Source: Bradyrhizobium yuanmingense (GTDB lineage: Bacteria > Pseudomonadota > Alphaproteobacteria > Rhizobiales > Xanthobacteraceae). From it: a stretch of DNA of 64,000 nt. Where the stretch lies: positions 682,001 to 746,000 of the forward strand of contig NZ_FMAE01000002.1 in the NCBI RefSeq assembly GCF_900094575.1, written 5' to 3'. The notes under the pieces are model-generated. The model saw nothing but the letters and a program-made list of their open reading frames with translations. It had not been told where the DNA came from and did not search any database. The first letter of the stretch is position 1. The number at the start of each line of letters is the position of its first letter. The translations under genes were made by a program, and so were the position numbers. This document shows, one piece after another, positions 14,971 to 24,733 of this stretch.

Positions 14971-15504
14971 CTACTTCACCGGGCGCTTCTCGAGCTTCCT
15001 CGCCAGCGTCCGCCGGTGCATGCCCAGCCGGCGGGCCGCTTCCGAGATGTTGAAGTCGGTCTCGATCAAGGTCTGGTGAATGCGTTCCCATTCCAGCGTC
15101 TTGATCGAGGTCGGCCGCGAATCGAGCGCGACCTCGGCGTTGCCTTCGGCCTTGTGGAAGGCGGCCTCGATGTCGTCGGTGTTCGACGGCTTTGCCAGAT
15201 AGTGGCAGGCCCCCAGCTTGATCGCCTCGACCGCGGTGGAGATGCTGGCAAAGCCGGTCAGCACCACGATCAGCATGTCGGGATCGTGCTTGTGCAGGAG
15301 CTCGACGCAGGCAAGGCCCGAGGCGCCGCCGAGCTTGAGGTCGACCACGGCATGACCGAAGGTGCGTTCCTCCAGCACCTGGCGCACCTCCTCGATCGAG
15401 GCGGCCAGCACGACATCGTAGCCGCGGCGCTCGAACGAGCGCTTCAGCGTGCGGGCGAAACCCGCATCGTCCTCGACGACGATCAGCGAACGGTCAGGCG
15501 TCAA
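14971..15504 (-). CDS. regR: Redox response regulator RegR (ActR/PrrA family)
   Basis: DNA-binding regulator that in Bradyrhizobium activates fixR-nifA and many redox-dependent genes. Receiver domain: Glu11, Asp12, Asp13 and phospho-acceptor Asp55 (AVVDLKLGGASGL), Thr83 region (VVLTGFASI) and Lys near 105 (YLAKPSNTDD). The C-terminus (residues 152-171, NISEAARRLGMHRRTLARKL) is the Fis-type helix-turn-helix that is nearly invariant in the RegA/ActR/PrrA family. 177 residues, the expected size. It overlaps the end of regS by 11 bp. Confidence 0.95.
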   Translation of the reverse strand: MTPDRSLIVVEDDAGFARTLKRSFERRGYDVVLAASIEEVRQVLEERTFGHAVVDLKLGGASGLACVELLHKHDPDMLIVVLTGFASISTAVEAIKLGACHYLAKPSNTDDIEAAFHKAEGNAEVALDSRPTSIKTLEWERIHQTLIETDFNISEAARRLGMHRRTLARKLEKRPVK

Positions 15505-16897
15505 AATTTCCTCCGATCGCCAATGTTGCGAGCGGCAGCGTGAGGCGCACCGTGGCGCCGCGCTTCCTGTGGTTCTTGGCGCTCACGGTGCCGCCCAATT
15601 TGCGCACGACGTTCACCACCAGGAACAGGCCGAGCCCGCCGCCGGCGCGGCCCTTGCTCGACTGGTAGGGCTTGCCCAGCTGCGCCAGCATCTCCGGCGC
15701 AAAGCCCGGGCCGCGGTCGGAGATCGACAGCACGAGATTGTCGCCCTCGCGCTCGGCGACGAGCTCGACCCACTCGCGCGAGACCTCATAGGCGTTGTCG
15801 AGCACGTTGAAGATCACCTGCTTCAGCGCGACGTCGGAGACGATTGCGACGTCCTCGCCGAAGGTGTTGACGAAGTAGAGCGTGCGGGCGGAGCGCGCAT
15901 TGCGCCATTCGTCGACCAGCGCGGTGACGAAGGCCGTCACCGTCGTCGGTGAGGAGCCTTCACCGCGCGCTTCGCCCGCCGACACCAGGATGCCTGTCAC
16001 GATCGACTTGCAGCGCTGCAACGAGGTTTCCATCTCCGCGAGGTCCTCGGCAAGCTCCTGATCGGCGGCAAGATCGGGCATGCGGCGCCAGTCGCTGAGG
16101 ATTACCGAGAGCGAGGCGAGCGGCGTGCCGAGCTCATGCGCCGCACCGGAGGCGAGCAGGCCCATGCGCACGATATGGTCCTGTTCGGCGGCATGCTGGC
16201 GCAGCGCCGCCAGATGCGCGTCGCGCTCGCGCAAATTCCTGTTGATGCGGGTGACGAACACGACGAGCAGCACGGCGTTGAGCACGAAGCCCAGGAGCAT
16301 GCCTGTTACGGTGAGCGTATAGGTCTCGCTCAACAGATTGGGCGGCAGATCGAGCGGCCGGTAGGCCAATGTCAGCCAGACGAAGCTGGCGCAGGTCAGC
16401 GCCACCAGCGACCAGGTCGATCGGGCATCGAGCAGCACCGCACCGAGCGTCACCTGGAGCAGGAACAGCGAGGTGAAGGGATTGGTGGCGCCGCCGGAGA
16501 GATAGAGCTGCGCGGTCAGCGCGGCGACGTCCAGTATCAAGGCGACCAACAGCTCGTTGTTGGTGATCGCAGCGCGATGGCGCACCCAGACCAGGCTGGA
16601 GACGTTGAGCAGCACCAGCGCGCCGATCACCGCGCCCATCCGCTCCAGCGGCAGGGGGATGTCGAGGCCGAAATGCACGGCACCGATGGTCACGATCTGG
16701 CCGACCACCGCGGTCCAGCGCAGCTGGATCAGCAGCGCCATGTTCTTGCGGTTGGTCTCGTCCTCGGTCGGCATGGTGCCGATCAGCTCGCTGCGCGCGT
16801 CGGCCTGCGATTGCAGCGCGACGGCTTGCCCGTCACGCCCAAGCGTCTGGGAAAGCGTTTTCCCGTCGTCAGGTCGGCTCGACGATCGTTCCAGCAT
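15494..16897 (-). CDS. regS: Redox sensor histidine kinase RegS (RegB/ActS/PrrB family)
   Basis: Membrane sensor of the quinone pool and redox state that phosphorylates RegR. Six hydrophobic segments occupy roughly residues 60-220; between the third and fourth lies GGATNPF (about 135-141), the ubiquinone-binding signature of RegB. The H-box is LASGAAHELGTPLASL (His254), and the conserved redox-active cysteine of RegB is present in SLQRCKSIVTGIL (Cys296). N, G1 and G2 boxes follow (NVLDNAYE, DRGPGF, GGGLGLFLV). The start at 16897 follows AGGA; 16924 and 16774 (MPTEDETNRK) are alternatives. It overlaps the end of the SURF1 gene. Confidence 0.94.
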   Translation of the reverse strand: MLERSSSRPDDGKTLSQTLGRDGQAVALQSQADARSELIGTMPTEDETNRKNMALLIQLRWTAVVGQIVTIGAVHFGLDIPLPLERMGAVIGALVLLNVSSLVWVRHRAAITNNELLVALILDVAALTAQLYLSGGATNPFTSLFLLQVTLGAVLLDARSTWSLVALTCASFVWLTLAYRPLDLPPNLLSETYTLTVTGMLLGFVLNAVLLVVFVTRINRNLRERDAHLAALRQHAAEQDHIVRMGLLASGAAHELGTPLASLSVILSDWRRMPDLAADQELAEDLAEMETSLQRCKSIVTGILVSAGEARGEGSSPTTVTAFVTALVDEWRNARSARTLYFVNTFGEDVAIVSDVALKQVIFNVLDNAYEVSREWVELVAEREGDNLVLSISDRGPGFAPEMLAQLGKPYQSSKGRAGGGLGLFLVVNVVRKLGGTVSAKNHRKRGATVRLTLPLATLAIGGNFDA

Positions 16898-17720
16898 CTG
16901 ATCCCGTCCTGCGGGCGACGGCATCCGAGCCGCCGGCCTTGTCGTGGACGAAGCGCCTGCGACGGAACAGCCCGCCGCCGAATGTGACGAAAAGTCTGCC
17001 GGCCAGCATGAAAGCCAGGGTAAACCACGTCAGCGCGTAGATCAGGTGGTTATTGGGAAAGCGGATCACGGTCAATCCGCCGATTGGGCCGCCGGCGATT
17101 TGTGATCCGGCGTCGGCGTCCACGAAGAAGGGCGCGACCTCGCCAAGACCGCGCGCCGTCGCAATGGCGGCGACGTCCCGCGAGTACCAGCGGTTGTGCT
17201 GGGGCACGTTGGTCCGCAGGAAACCGCCCTTCGGCTCGGTGATGCGCAGGAGGCCGGTGATCTCGACCCGACCTTGCGGATTGCCGTCCCGGCGCGTCGA
17301 TGCGTCGCGGCGCTCGGACGGCACGAAGCCGCGATTGATCAGGACCAGCGTGCCGTCGTCGCGCGCAAGCGGCGTCAGCACCCAATAGCCGGGGCCTTCC
17401 TCGGTAACGGCCTGAACCAGCGTCTCGCTCTCATGCAGGAAGCGCCCGCTGAGGCTGACGTGCCTGTATTCGTCATTTGCGGCGCTGACGGTGGACCACG
17501 AAGCGGGCGAGGGAATCGGCTGAGCCGGCGCGTGGACGCGCTGCTCGACCCGGTCGATCAGCGCCAGCTTCCAGGCGCGGCGCTCGATCTGCCAGACGCC
17601 GAGCGCGATCAGAAGCACGAAAGCGATCAGCGAGAGGACGGTGAGCCACAAGGACGGGGGCCGCGCAGCGTTGCTGCGGGCATCTCCGTCCTTGCCTGCC
17701 ACGGTCCCGGTTTCGCTCAC
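16869..17720 (-). CDS. SURF1 family oxidase assembly protein
   Basis: Inner-membrane factor for heme insertion or assembly of heme-copper oxidases. N-terminal membrane segment LWLTVLSLIAFVLLIALGVWQ followed by the SURF1 hallmark WQIERRAWK; SLSGRF and VLINRGFVP in the periplasmic middle; C-terminal membrane segment HLIYALTWFTLAFMLAGRL. A GTG start at 17720 overlaps the cyoD stop by four bases (GTGA), implying translational coupling; a longer frame to 17780 lies inside cyoD. Position after cyoABCD points to assembly of this quinol oxidase. CyoE (heme O synthase) is not in the cluster. Confidence 0.93.
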   Translation of the reverse strand: MSETGTVAGKDGDARSNAARPPSLWLTVLSLIAFVLLIALGVWQIERRAWKLALIDRVEQRVHAPAQPIPSPASWSTVSAANDEYRHVSLSGRFLHESETLVQAVTEEGPGYWVLTPLARDDGTLVLINRGFVPSERRDASTRRDGNPQGRVEITGLLRITEPKGGFLRTNVPQHNRWYSRDVAAIATARGLGEVAPFFVDADAGSQIAGGPIGGLTVIRFPNNHLIYALTWFTLAFMLAGRLFVTFGGGLFRRRRFVHDKAGGSDAVARRTGSDAGTIVEPT

Positions 17721-18097
17721 TTCATTCCGCTCATCTGGTGCATCGGCATCATGTTGCTGTTGAGGTGGCTCATCACCCACAGCGAACCCGACAGCGCAAT
17801 CACCACCATCACAATGGTGAAGATCAGCGCCATCATGGTCCAGCCGTTCTCCGACGTCGTGTTCATGTGCAGGAAGTAGACCATGTGCACGACGATCTGC
17901 ACGATGGCGAAGGCCATGATCACCAGCGCGGTGATCTGCTTGCTCGGCAGCGCGCCGCTCATCACCAGCCAGAACGGGATCGCGGTGAGCACGACCGAGA
18001 GCACGAAGCCGAGCATGTAGCCCGAGAACGTGCTGTGGGCGTGGCCGCCTTCGTGGTGATGGTCGTGCGCGCCGGCTGCGTGGGTATCGGTGCTCAT
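17717..18097 (-). CDS. cyoD: Cytochrome o ubiquinol oxidase subunit IV
   Basis: Small membrane subunit that aids assembly of the bo3-type oxidase. The start at 18097 ([21 protein letters not shown]) overlaps the cyoC stop by four bases (ATGA). A His-rich N-terminus is followed by three membrane helices, with the family pattern [16 protein letters not shown] and HMVYFLHMN. 126 residues, normal for CyoD. Confidence 0.93.
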   Translation of the reverse strand: MSTDTHAAGAHDHHHEGGHAHSTFSGYMLGFVLSVVLTAIPFWLVMSGALPSKQITALVIMAFAIVQIVVHMVYFLHMNTTSENGWTMMALIFTIVMVVIALSGSLWVMSHLNSNMMPMHQMSGMK

Positions 18098-18723
18098 CGC
18101 AGAACTCCCAGGAGATAGACGAAGGTGAAGACGCCGATCCAGACCACGTCGAGGAAGTGCCAGAACATCGACAGGCACATCAGGCGGCGGCGGTTGGCCT
18201 CGATCAGGCCGAACTTTCCAACCTGCACCATCAGCGTCACCAGCCAGATCAGGCCGCAGGTGACGTGCAGGCCGTGAGTGCCGACCAGGGTGAAGAAGGC
18301 GGAGAGGAAGGCGCTGCGCTGCGGCGTGGCGCCCTCGTGGATCATGTGGGCGAACTCGAACAGCTCGATGCCGATGAACGCGGCTCCGAACAGGCCAGTG
18401 ATCGCCAGCCAGGCCTGCGTCTGCGCGACCTTGTTCTGCTGCATCGTCAGCATCGCAAAGCCGTAGGTGATCGACGACAGCAGCAGCATCGAGGTGTTCA
18501 CCGCGACCAGGGTGAGGTCGAACAGGTCCTTCGGCGCGGGGCCGGCGGCATAGTTGCCGCCGAGCACGCCGTAGGTGGCGAACAGGATCGCAAAGATGAG
18601 ACAGTCGCTCATCAGATAGATCCAGAAGCCGAGCGAGGTGCTCCAGCCTTCCGGATGCGGATGCTCGTCGGCGAGGTAGAAGACCGGTTCGCCGGTCTGC
18701 GAGGGATGAACAGCGGCAGTCAT
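18094..18723 (-). CDS. cyoC: Cytochrome o ubiquinol oxidase subunit III
   Basis: Five-helix membrane subunit of the quinol oxidase. 209 residues, with [20 protein letters not shown], the conserved glutamate segment [28 protein letters not shown] and the C-terminal [17 protein letters not shown]. Its ATG at 18723 directly abuts the cyoB stop. Confidence 0.95.
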   Translation of the reverse strand: MTAAVHPSQTGEPVFYLADEHPHPEGWSTSLGFWIYLMSDCLIFAILFATYGVLGGNYAAGPAPKDLFDLTLVAVNTSMLLLSSITYGFAMLTMQQNKVAQTQAWLAITGLFGAAFIGIELFEFAHMIHEGATPQRSAFLSAFFTLVGTHGLHVTCGLIWLVTLMVQVGKFGLIEANRRRLMCLSMFWHFLDVVWIGVFTFVYLLGVLR

Positions 18724-20721
18724 TTACTTGGCTCCGGCGAGCAGCTTGGTGCGCGCGTCCTCGGTCCGGATGACGTCGTCAGCCGGAATGTCGAAGTCGC
18801 GGTGATAGTTGAAGGTGTGGCCGATCCCGACGGCGAGCATCGCGATGAAGCTCAGGGCGGCGAGCCACCACATGTACCAGACGAGAGCAAAGCCCATCGC
18901 GGTGGCGAAGCCGGCGAGGATGATGCCGGTGCCGGTGCTGCTGGGCATGTGGATCGGCTTGAACCCGGTGAGCGGACGCTGATAGCCGCGCCGCTTCATG
19001 TCCCACCACGCGTCATTGTCGTGAACGACCGGGGTGAAGGCGAAGTTGTAGTCCGGCGGCGGCGAGGACGTCGCCCATTCCAGCGTGCGCGCGTCCCAGG
19101 GATCGCCGGTGACGTCCTTGAGCTGCTCGCGCTTGAGCAGGCTGACCGCGAACTGCATCAGCATCGCGAGGATGCCGATGAAGACGAACACGGCACCGAT
19201 CGCGGCGATGACGAACCAGATCTGCAAGGACGGATCGTCGAACACGCGCAGGCGGCGGGTCACGCCCATCAGGCCGAGCACGTAGAGCGGCATGAAGGCC
19301 AGGTAGAAGCCCGTGACCCAGAACCAGAACGACATCTTGCCCCAGAACGGATCGAGCTTGAAGCCGAACGCCTTCGGAAACCAGTAGTTGATGCCGGCGA
19401 ACGCGCCGAACACCACGCCGCCGATGATCACGTTGTGGAAGTGCGCGATCAGGAACAGGCTGTTGTGCAGTACGAAGTCGGCCGGCGGCACCGCGAGCAG
19501 CACGCCGGTCATGCCGCCGATCACGAAGGTCAGCATGAAGGCGATGGTCCACATCATCGGCAGCTCGTAGCGGATGCGGCCGCGATACATCGTGAACAGC
19601 CAGTTGAACATCTTCGCGCCCGTCGGGATCGAGATGATCATCGTGGTGATGCCGAAGAACGAGTTGACGCTGGCACCCGAGCCCATCGTGAAGAAGTGGT
19701 GCAGCCACACGAGGTAGGACAGGATGGTGATGACGACAGTGGCGTAGACCATCGAGGTGTAGCCGAACAGCCGCTTGCCCGAGAAGGTCGAGGTGACCTC
19801 GGAGAAGATGCCGAAGGCCGGGAGAACCAGGATGTAGACTTCGGGGTGGCCCCAGATCCAGATCAGGTTCACGTACATCATCGGGCTGCCGCCGAAATCG
19901 TTGGTGAAGAAGTTGGTGCCGACGTAGCGGTCGAGCGACAGCAGCGCGAGCACCACGGTCAGGACCGGGAAGGAGGCGACGATCAGCACGTTGGTGCAGA
20001 GCGAGGTCCAGGTGAACACCGGCATCTTCATCATGGTCATGCCGGGGCAGCGCAGCTTGACGATGGTGCAGATCAGGTTGATGCCGGATAGCGTCGTGCC
20101 GACGCCGGCGACCTGCAGCGCCCAGATGTAATAGTCGACGCCGACGTCGGGACTGTAGCCGATGTTCGACAGCGGCGGATAAGCCAGCCAGCCGGTGCGG
20201 GCGAATTCGCCGATGAACAGCGAGGCCATCACCAGCACCGCGCCGCCGACCGTCATCCAGAAGCTGAAATTGTTCAGGAACGGGAACGAGACGTCGCGCG
20301 CGCCGATCTGCAGCGGCACGACATAGTTCATCAGGCCGGTGACCAGCGGCATCGCCACGAAGAAGATCATGATCACGCCGTGGGCGGTGAAGATCTGGTC
20401 GTAGTGATGGGCGTTGAGATAGCCTTCGGAGCCGTTGAACGCGAGCATCTGCTGGCCGCGCATCATCAGCGCGTCGGCAAAGCCGCGCAGCAGCATCACG
20501 ATGCCGAGGATCATGTACATGATGCCGATGCGCTTGTGGTCCACCGTGGTGAACCATTCGCGCCAGAGATAGCCCCAGAGGCGGAAATAGGTGAGGGCGC
20601 CGAGCAGCGCGGCGCCGCCGAGCGCGACCACCACGAACGTGCCGACGACGATCGGCTCGTGCAGCGGCAGCGATTCGAGGCCGAGCCGGCCGAAGATGAG
20701 CTTGAGAAGGTCAGGAGACAT
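18724..20721 (-). CDS. cyoB: Cytochrome o ubiquinol oxidase subunit I
   Basis: Catalytic heme-copper subunit that reduces oxygen to water with electrons from ubiquinol and pumps protons. 665 residues with the full set of helices; family landmarks include [14 protein letters not shown] near the N-terminus, the [14 protein letters not shown] segment with the CuB/His-Tyr site, WLHHFFTMG, and [12 protein letters not shown] with heme ligands. The C-terminal extension beyond the Cox1 core is typical of CyoB. The start at 20721 follows a 25-bp gap from cyoA. Confidence 0.97.
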   Translation of the reverse strand: MSPDLLKLIFGRLGLESLPLHEPIVVGTFVVVALGGAALLGALTYFRLWGYLWREWFTTVDHKRIGIMYMILGIVMLLRGFADALMMRGQQMLAFNGSEGYLNAHHYDQIFTAHGVIMIFFVAMPLVTGLMNYVVPLQIGARDVSFPFLNNFSFWMTVGGAVLVMASLFIGEFARTGWLAYPPLSNIGYSPDVGVDYYIWALQVAGVGTTLSGINLICTIVKLRCPGMTMMKMPVFTWTSLCTNVLIVASFPVLTVVLALLSLDRYVGTNFFTNDFGGSPMMYVNLIWIWGHPEVYILVLPAFGIFSEVTSTFSGKRLFGYTSMVYATVVITILSYLVWLHHFFTMGSGASVNSFFGITTMIISIPTGAKMFNWLFTMYRGRIRYELPMMWTIAFMLTFVIGGMTGVLLAVPPADFVLHNSLFLIAHFHNVIIGGVVFGAFAGINYWFPKAFGFKLDPFWGKMSFWFWVTGFYLAFMPLYVLGLMGVTRRLRVFDDPSLQIWFVIAAIGAVFVFIGILAMLMQFAVSLLKREQLKDVTGDPWDARTLEWATSSPPPDYNFAFTPVVHDNDAWWDMKRRGYQRPLTGFKPIHMPSSTGTGIILAGFATAMGFALVWYMWWLAALSFIAMLAVGIGHTFNYHRDFDIPADDVIRTEDARTKLLAGAK

Positions 20722-20746
20722 GCGCGTTCTCTTTAGGAATCTGACT

Positions 20747-21907
20747 TCAGGAATCGGACTTGGGACGCTGTCCGAGGAAGAAGGACGAGGACTTCAGCGG
20801 CGTGAACGACGGCCGCTTCAGGCCGGCACCCAGGAGCGGCGCGAAATCGGTCGGAGCCTTGATCGAGGCGGTGGTCTGCCCCTGCGGCGCATCCGGCGTG
20901 CAGGTGCCGGCGACGAAGGTCGGCTCGGGTCCGAGCACCGTGCCGCGGCGGGCATACTTGTCGTAGGCGAGCGGCAGGGTGTTGTTCAGGCCCTGATGGC
21001 CGTTGCCGCCCTTGGCGTCGATCGCCATCATCTCGCTTTGACACATCTTGCCGGTCTCGACGCACATGTTGAGGATCAGGCGGTAGAGATCGGCATCGAC
21101 GGTGCCCCAGCGCCGCACCGGCTCGTTCTGGCTGGGCTTCTCCAGCTGGAGATATTCGGCGCGGCCGAGCGAGCCGCCGGCCGACTTGGCGCTGGCGATC
21201 CAGGCGTCAAAGCCGTTGTCGTCGAGCCCCTTGAAGTTGAAGTGCATGCCGGAGAAGCCGGCGCCGCTATAGTTCGCCGAAAAACCCTTGTAGGTGCCGG
21301 CGTGGTTGACGACGGCGTGGAGCTTGGTCTCCATGCCCGGCATCGCATAGATCTGGCCGGCGAGCGCGGGGATGTAGAACGAGTTCATCACCGAGGACGC
21401 AGTGATGCGGAAGGTGATCGGGCGATCGACCGGAGCTGCGAGCTCGTTGACGGTGGCGATGCCGTAGTCCGGGTAGATGAAGAGCCACTTCCAGTCGAGC
21501 GCGACGACGTCGACCTCGAGCGGGGCCTTGGACTTGTCCACCGCGCGCTCGGCATGAATGCGGCCGAGGGTGCGATAGGGATCGAGCAGATGCGTGCCCA
21601 TCCAGGTCAGCGCGCCGAGGCAGACGATGATGAGAAGCGGCGCCGACCAGATCACCAGCTCGAGCTTGGTCGAGTGATCCCAGTCCGGCTCGTAGCGGGC
21701 CTCGGTGTTGGACTGGCGGTAGCGCCAGGCGAACAGCACCGTCAGCGCCATCACGGGCACGACGATCAGCAGCATCAGGACGGTGGAGATGATGACGAGG
21801 TCGCGCTGTTGCGCTGCGATATCGCCGGCTGGCGCCAGCACGACGTAGTCGCAGCCGCTGAGCGCGGCAGCCAGAGGTAGTAGCGCCAGGATCTTGAGAC
21901 GAGACAC
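20747..21907 (-). CDS. cyoA: Cytochrome o ubiquinol oxidase subunit II (lipoprotein)
   Basis: Periplasmic-domain subunit of the quinol oxidase. The GTG start at 21907 gives a lipoprotein signal, [19 protein letters not shown], with lipobox LSGC; upstream in-frame codons extend into the regulatory region and are not supported. Two membrane helices follow ([19 protein letters not shown] and [17 protein letters not shown]), then the cupredoxin fold with [14 protein letters not shown]. The CuA ligands of cytochrome c oxidases are absent ([12 protein letters not shown] has no CxxxC), which identifies a quinol oxidase. 386 residues. Confidence 0.94.
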   Translation of the reverse strand: MSRLKILALLPLAAALSGCDYVVLAPAGDIAAQQRDLVIISTVLMLLIVVPVMALTVLFAWRYRQSNTEARYEPDWDHSTKLELVIWSAPLLIIVCLGALTWMGTHLLDPYRTLGRIHAERAVDKSKAPLEVDVVALDWKWLFIYPDYGIATVNELAAPVDRPITFRITASSVMNSFYIPALAGQIYAMPGMETKLHAVVNHAGTYKGFSANYSGAGFSGMHFNFKGLDDNGFDAWIASAKSAGGSLGRAEYLQLEKPSQNEPVRRWGTVDADLYRLILNMCVETGKMCQSEMMAIDAKGGNGHQGLNNTLPLAYDKYARRGTVLGPEPTFVAGTCTPDAPQGQTTASIKAPTDFAPLLGAGLKRPSFTPLKSSSFFLGQRPKSDS

Positions 21908-21974
21908 GGGCCGAGCCTTATGAGAATGAGTTTCCTTTGTGGGGCCAAGGGGTAGCTGCGGCGCAACAATCCGG

Positions 21975-21997
21975 ACATTGGACAATTTGTCCAATGT
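21975..21997. promoter_or_regulatory. Perfect palindromic operator upstream of cyoA
   Basis: Eleven-base arms ACATTGGACAA and TTGTCCAATGT around a single central T, a perfect 23-bp dyad 68 bp upstream of the cyoA start and 91 bp upstream of the divergent MFS gene. Such near-perfect symmetry is typical of a dimeric repressor or activator site. The regulator is unknown; the half-site does not match FNR/FixK (TTGAT-N4-ATCAA). Confidence 0.7.
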
Positions 21998-22088
21998 TGC
22001 AGTGCGGGAGGTTGGGCCAGATAGGGCCAGATTGCCTGGGCCCCGCCGGGCGGTCGGCTTTGGTTTTCAGGACGTTAAGGGCGCACGA

Positions 22089-23417
22089 ATGGCGACGGCA
22101 CAGACCCCCGAAATGGCAAACCTCCACACGGGCGAGCACGGCCACGACCAGGCCAGTCCCGGCGAGATCGCCATCGGCGTCATCATCGGCCGTACCTCGG
22201 AATTCTTCGACTTCTTCGTCTTCGCGATCGCCTCGGTGATCGTGTTTCCGCGTCTGGTTTTTCCGTTCGCGAGCGAGCTGACCGGGACCCTCTATTCCTT
22301 CATGGTCTTCGCGCTGGCCTTCATGGCCCGTCCGATCGGCACCGTCATTTTCATGACGATCGACCGGGAATACGGCAAGACGGCCAAGCTGATCTCGGCG
22401 CTATTCCTGCTCGGCACCGCCACCGTCGCGCTCGCGTTCCTGCCCGGATATCAGGAGATCGGCGTCGCCGCGATCTGGCTGCTGGCGCTGGCGCGCATCG
22501 CGCAGGGTCTGGCCTGGGGCGGCGCCTGGGACGGCATGGCTTCGCTGCTGGCGCTGAATGCGCCGGCCTCCCAGCGCGGCTGGTATGCGATGGTGCCGCA
22601 GCTCGGCGCGCCGCTCGGGCTGATCGTGGCGAGCGCGCTGTTCGCCTATTTCGCCGGCCTCCTCTCGGCCGATGATTTCTTCGACTGGGGCTGGCGCTAT
22701 CCGTTCTTCGTCGCCTTCGCCATCAATGTCGTCGCGCTGTTCGCGCGCCTGCGCATGGTGACGACGGAAGAATACGCCACGCTGTTCGAGACCCGTGAAC
22801 TCCAGCCGGCGCGGATCTCAGAGACGGTCGCGCGCGAAGGCCAGACCATCATGCTAGGGGCCTTCGCGCCGCTGGCGAGCTTCGCGCTGTTTCACATGGT
22901 CACGGTGTTCCCGCTGTCCTGGGTGTTCCTGTTCACCCACGAAAGCCCGGTGCGCTTTTTGATCATCGAGATCGTCGCCGCCGTGTTCGGCGTCGCCGCG
23001 ATCGTGGCCTCCGGCATCATTGCCGACCGCGTCGGGCGCAAGTCGCTGCTGATGGGATCGGCGATCGCGATCGCAGTCTATAGCGGCTTCGCGCCGCAGC
23101 TGCTCGACGCCGGCGCGTTCGGCGAGACCATCTACATGGTGATCGGCTTCATCCTGCTCGGCCTGTCCTTCGGCCAATCCTCCGGTGCTATCGCCTCGAA
23201 CTTCCGGCAGGCCTATCGCTATACGGCCTCGGCGCTGACCTCCGACATGGCCTGGCTATTCGGCGCCGGCTTCGCCCCGCTGGTCGCACTGCTGCTCGCC
23301 ACCAATCTTGGCGTCATCGCCTCGGGTGCGTATCTGCTGTCCGGCGCGTTCTGGACCCTGCTCGCGCTCTGGCTCAGCGGCCAGCGCGAGGCGGGGGACA
23401 TGGACGCAGGGCGCTGA
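22089..23417 (+). CDS. MFS transporter (metabolite:H+ symporter-like)
   Basis: Twelve-helix major facilitator, 442 residues, starting MATAQTPEMANLHTG at 22089. The motif GRTSEFFDFFVFAIASV in helix 1 and ADRVGRKSLLMGSAIAI in the loop before helix 8 place it with the sugar/metabolite:H+ symporter-type MFS proteins. Substrate cannot be told. It is divergent from the cyo operon and shares its regulatory gap with the 23-bp palindrome, so it may be co-regulated with the oxidase. Confidence 0.88.
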   Translation: MATAQTPEMANLHTGEHGHDQASPGEIAIGVIIGRTSEFFDFFVFAIASVIVFPRLVFPFASELTGTLYSFMVFALAFMARPIGTVIFMTIDREYGKTAKLISALFLLGTATVALAFLPGYQEIGVAAIWLLALARIAQGLAWGGAWDGMASLLALNAPASQRGWYAMVPQLGAPLGLIVASALFAYFAGLLSADDFFDWGWRYPFFVAFAINVVALFARLRMVTTEEYATLFETRELQPARISETVAREGQTIMLGAFAPLASFALFHMVTVFPLSWVFLFTHESPVRFLIIEIVAAVFGVAAIVASGIIADRVGRKSLLMGSAIAIAVYSGFAPQLLDAGAFGETIYMVIGFILLGLSFGQSSGAIASNFRQAYRYTASALTSDMAWLFGAGFAPLVALLLATNLGVIASGAYLLSGAFWTLLALWLSGQREAGDMDAGR

Positions 23418-23476
23418 TCACGCAGCGCATGCAGGGTGGGCAACGGCGCTGGTGGCGCCGGGCCCACCTCTAGGCA

Positions 23477-23971
23477 TCACCCCTCCCGCTGCCGCAACAG
23501 CGCTTCGACATCCAGCCGCTTGGTGAACATCGTGAGCTTCCCGTCAGGCCCGAACGGCCATTGCTCCCGCGGCTTGTCCCAATACAGCTCCACGCCGTTC
23601 TGGTCGGGGTCGCGCAGGTAGAGCGCCTCGCTGACGCCGTGATCGCTGGCGCCATCGAGCGCAATGCCGGCCGCGAGCACCCGATGCAGCGCATCCGCCA
23701 GCGCGGGGCGCGTCGGAAACAGGATCGCGGTGTGATAGAGCCCGGTCGCATCAGGCGGCGGCGGTGAGCCGCCCTTGCTCTCCCAGGTGTTGAGCCCGAT
23801 GTGGTGGTGATAGCCGCCGGCCGCGATGAAGGCCGCCCCCGAGCCCATCCGCTGCATCAGCTCGAAGCCGAGCACGCCGCAATAGAAGCCGAGCGCACGA
23901 TCGAGATCGGCGACCTTGAGGTGGACGTGGCCGATCCTGGTGCCGGCAGGAATGGTGGGGCTTTGCGACAT
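23477..23971 (-). CDS. VOC family protein (glyoxalase/extradiol-dioxygenase fold)
   Basis: 164-residue single-unit vicinal-oxygen-chelate protein: GTRIGHVHLKVADLDRALGF, then GGYHHHIGLNTWESKGG and DQNGVELYWDK. His, His and Glu in these segments are the likely metal ligands. The pattern matches the common catechol-2,3-dioxygenase-like VOC group, but substrate is unknown. The start at 23971 follows GAGGG. It faces the end of the MFS gene. Confidence 0.85.
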   Translation of the reverse strand: MSQSPTIPAGTRIGHVHLKVADLDRALGFYCGVLGFELMQRMGSGAAFIAAGGYHHHIGLNTWESKGGSPPPPDATGLYHTAILFPTRPALADALHRVLAAGIALDGASDHGVSEALYLRDPDQNGVELYWDKPREQWPFGPDGKLTMFTKRLDVEALLRQREG

Positions 23972-24060
23972 GTGAATGTTCCCTCGAAAACATGCACGTA
24001 AGCCCCGCTTCGAGCCAGTGCTACGGCCAAACTCGAAACCCATCGTTTCTGAATGGGAAA

Positions 24061-24606
24061 CTAAGCCAGCTCCGACACCTCGCCCTCGGGCAGGCCGAAC
24101 TCGAACGTGTTCAGCGTCATCGACACCAGCGTGTAGTAGCCGCACAGCCCGATGACCTCGACGACGCCGCGCTCGCCGAGCAGCTTGACCGCTTCGTCGT
24201 AGAGACCTTTCTCGACGCCGTGGCCCTCGTGCAGCGACTTCGCGAGATCGTAGATCATCTTCCCCATGGGATCATCGAAGTCGGGGGTGCGGCGGTCGCG
24301 GATCGCATCGATGATCTCGCCCTTCATGCCGCCGGCGAGCGCGAGGCGCTTGTGCGCGTACCATTCGTAATGCGCGGTCCAGTGCCGCGCCGTCACCAGG
24401 ATCGCGATCTCCGACAGCTTGGCCGGGAAGATCGTGTCGAACCGCATGACCTCGCCGAGCCGCGTGGCGTGCCGGGCCATCTCGGGACTATTGAGCCAGG
24501 CCATCATCGGCGGCGGCGGCTTGCCGCGCTTGCCGGCGATCGACTCGTCATAGGTCTGCCGCTGGCTCTCGTTCATTTCGCCAGGCGAAAGAAGTTTTAG
24601 GCGCAT
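24061..24606 (-). CDS. Carboxymuconolactone decarboxylase family protein
   Basis: 181-residue all-helical CMD-family protein: SEIAILVTARHWTAHYEWYAH (the E-x-W-x-H type active-site helix) and GLCGYYTLVSMTLNTFEFGLP. There is no CxxC pair, so it is not an AhpD-type peroxidase; it resembles the decarboxylase/lactone side of the family. The start at 24606 follows AGAGGAAA. It is divergent from an acyl-CoA dehydrogenase pair and close to a VOC protein, suggesting a catabolic context. Confidence 0.85.
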   Translation of the reverse strand: MRLKLLSPGEMNESQRQTYDESIAGKRGKPPPPMMAWLNSPEMARHATRLGEVMRFDTIFPAKLSEIAILVTARHWTAHYEWYAHKRLALAGGMKGEIIDAIRDRRTPDFDDPMGKMIYDLAKSLHEGHGVEKGLYDEAVKLLGERGVVEVIGLCGYYTLVSMTLNTFEFGLPEGEVSELA

Positions 24607-24733
24607 TGTCGTTTCCTCTTTGTTTTCAAAGCTCGCCGCAGCAATGACTATAACCGATAAGTGGTTGAATTCCGCGGGGGCTTGGCCCAGACTCGCTGGC
24701 AACAATTCGAATGTTGGGTGATGGAAACGACCA

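Noticed and set aside
18157-20091. A 644-codon open frame on the plus strand across cyoC and cyoB
   Set aside because: Composition is His/Asp/Glu/Arg-rich antisense of a membrane protein; no domain, and cyoB and cyoC are certain.
21908-22088. FNR/FixK box for the cyo operon
   Set aside because: No TTGAT-N4-ATCAA in the region; the palindrome there has a different half-site.
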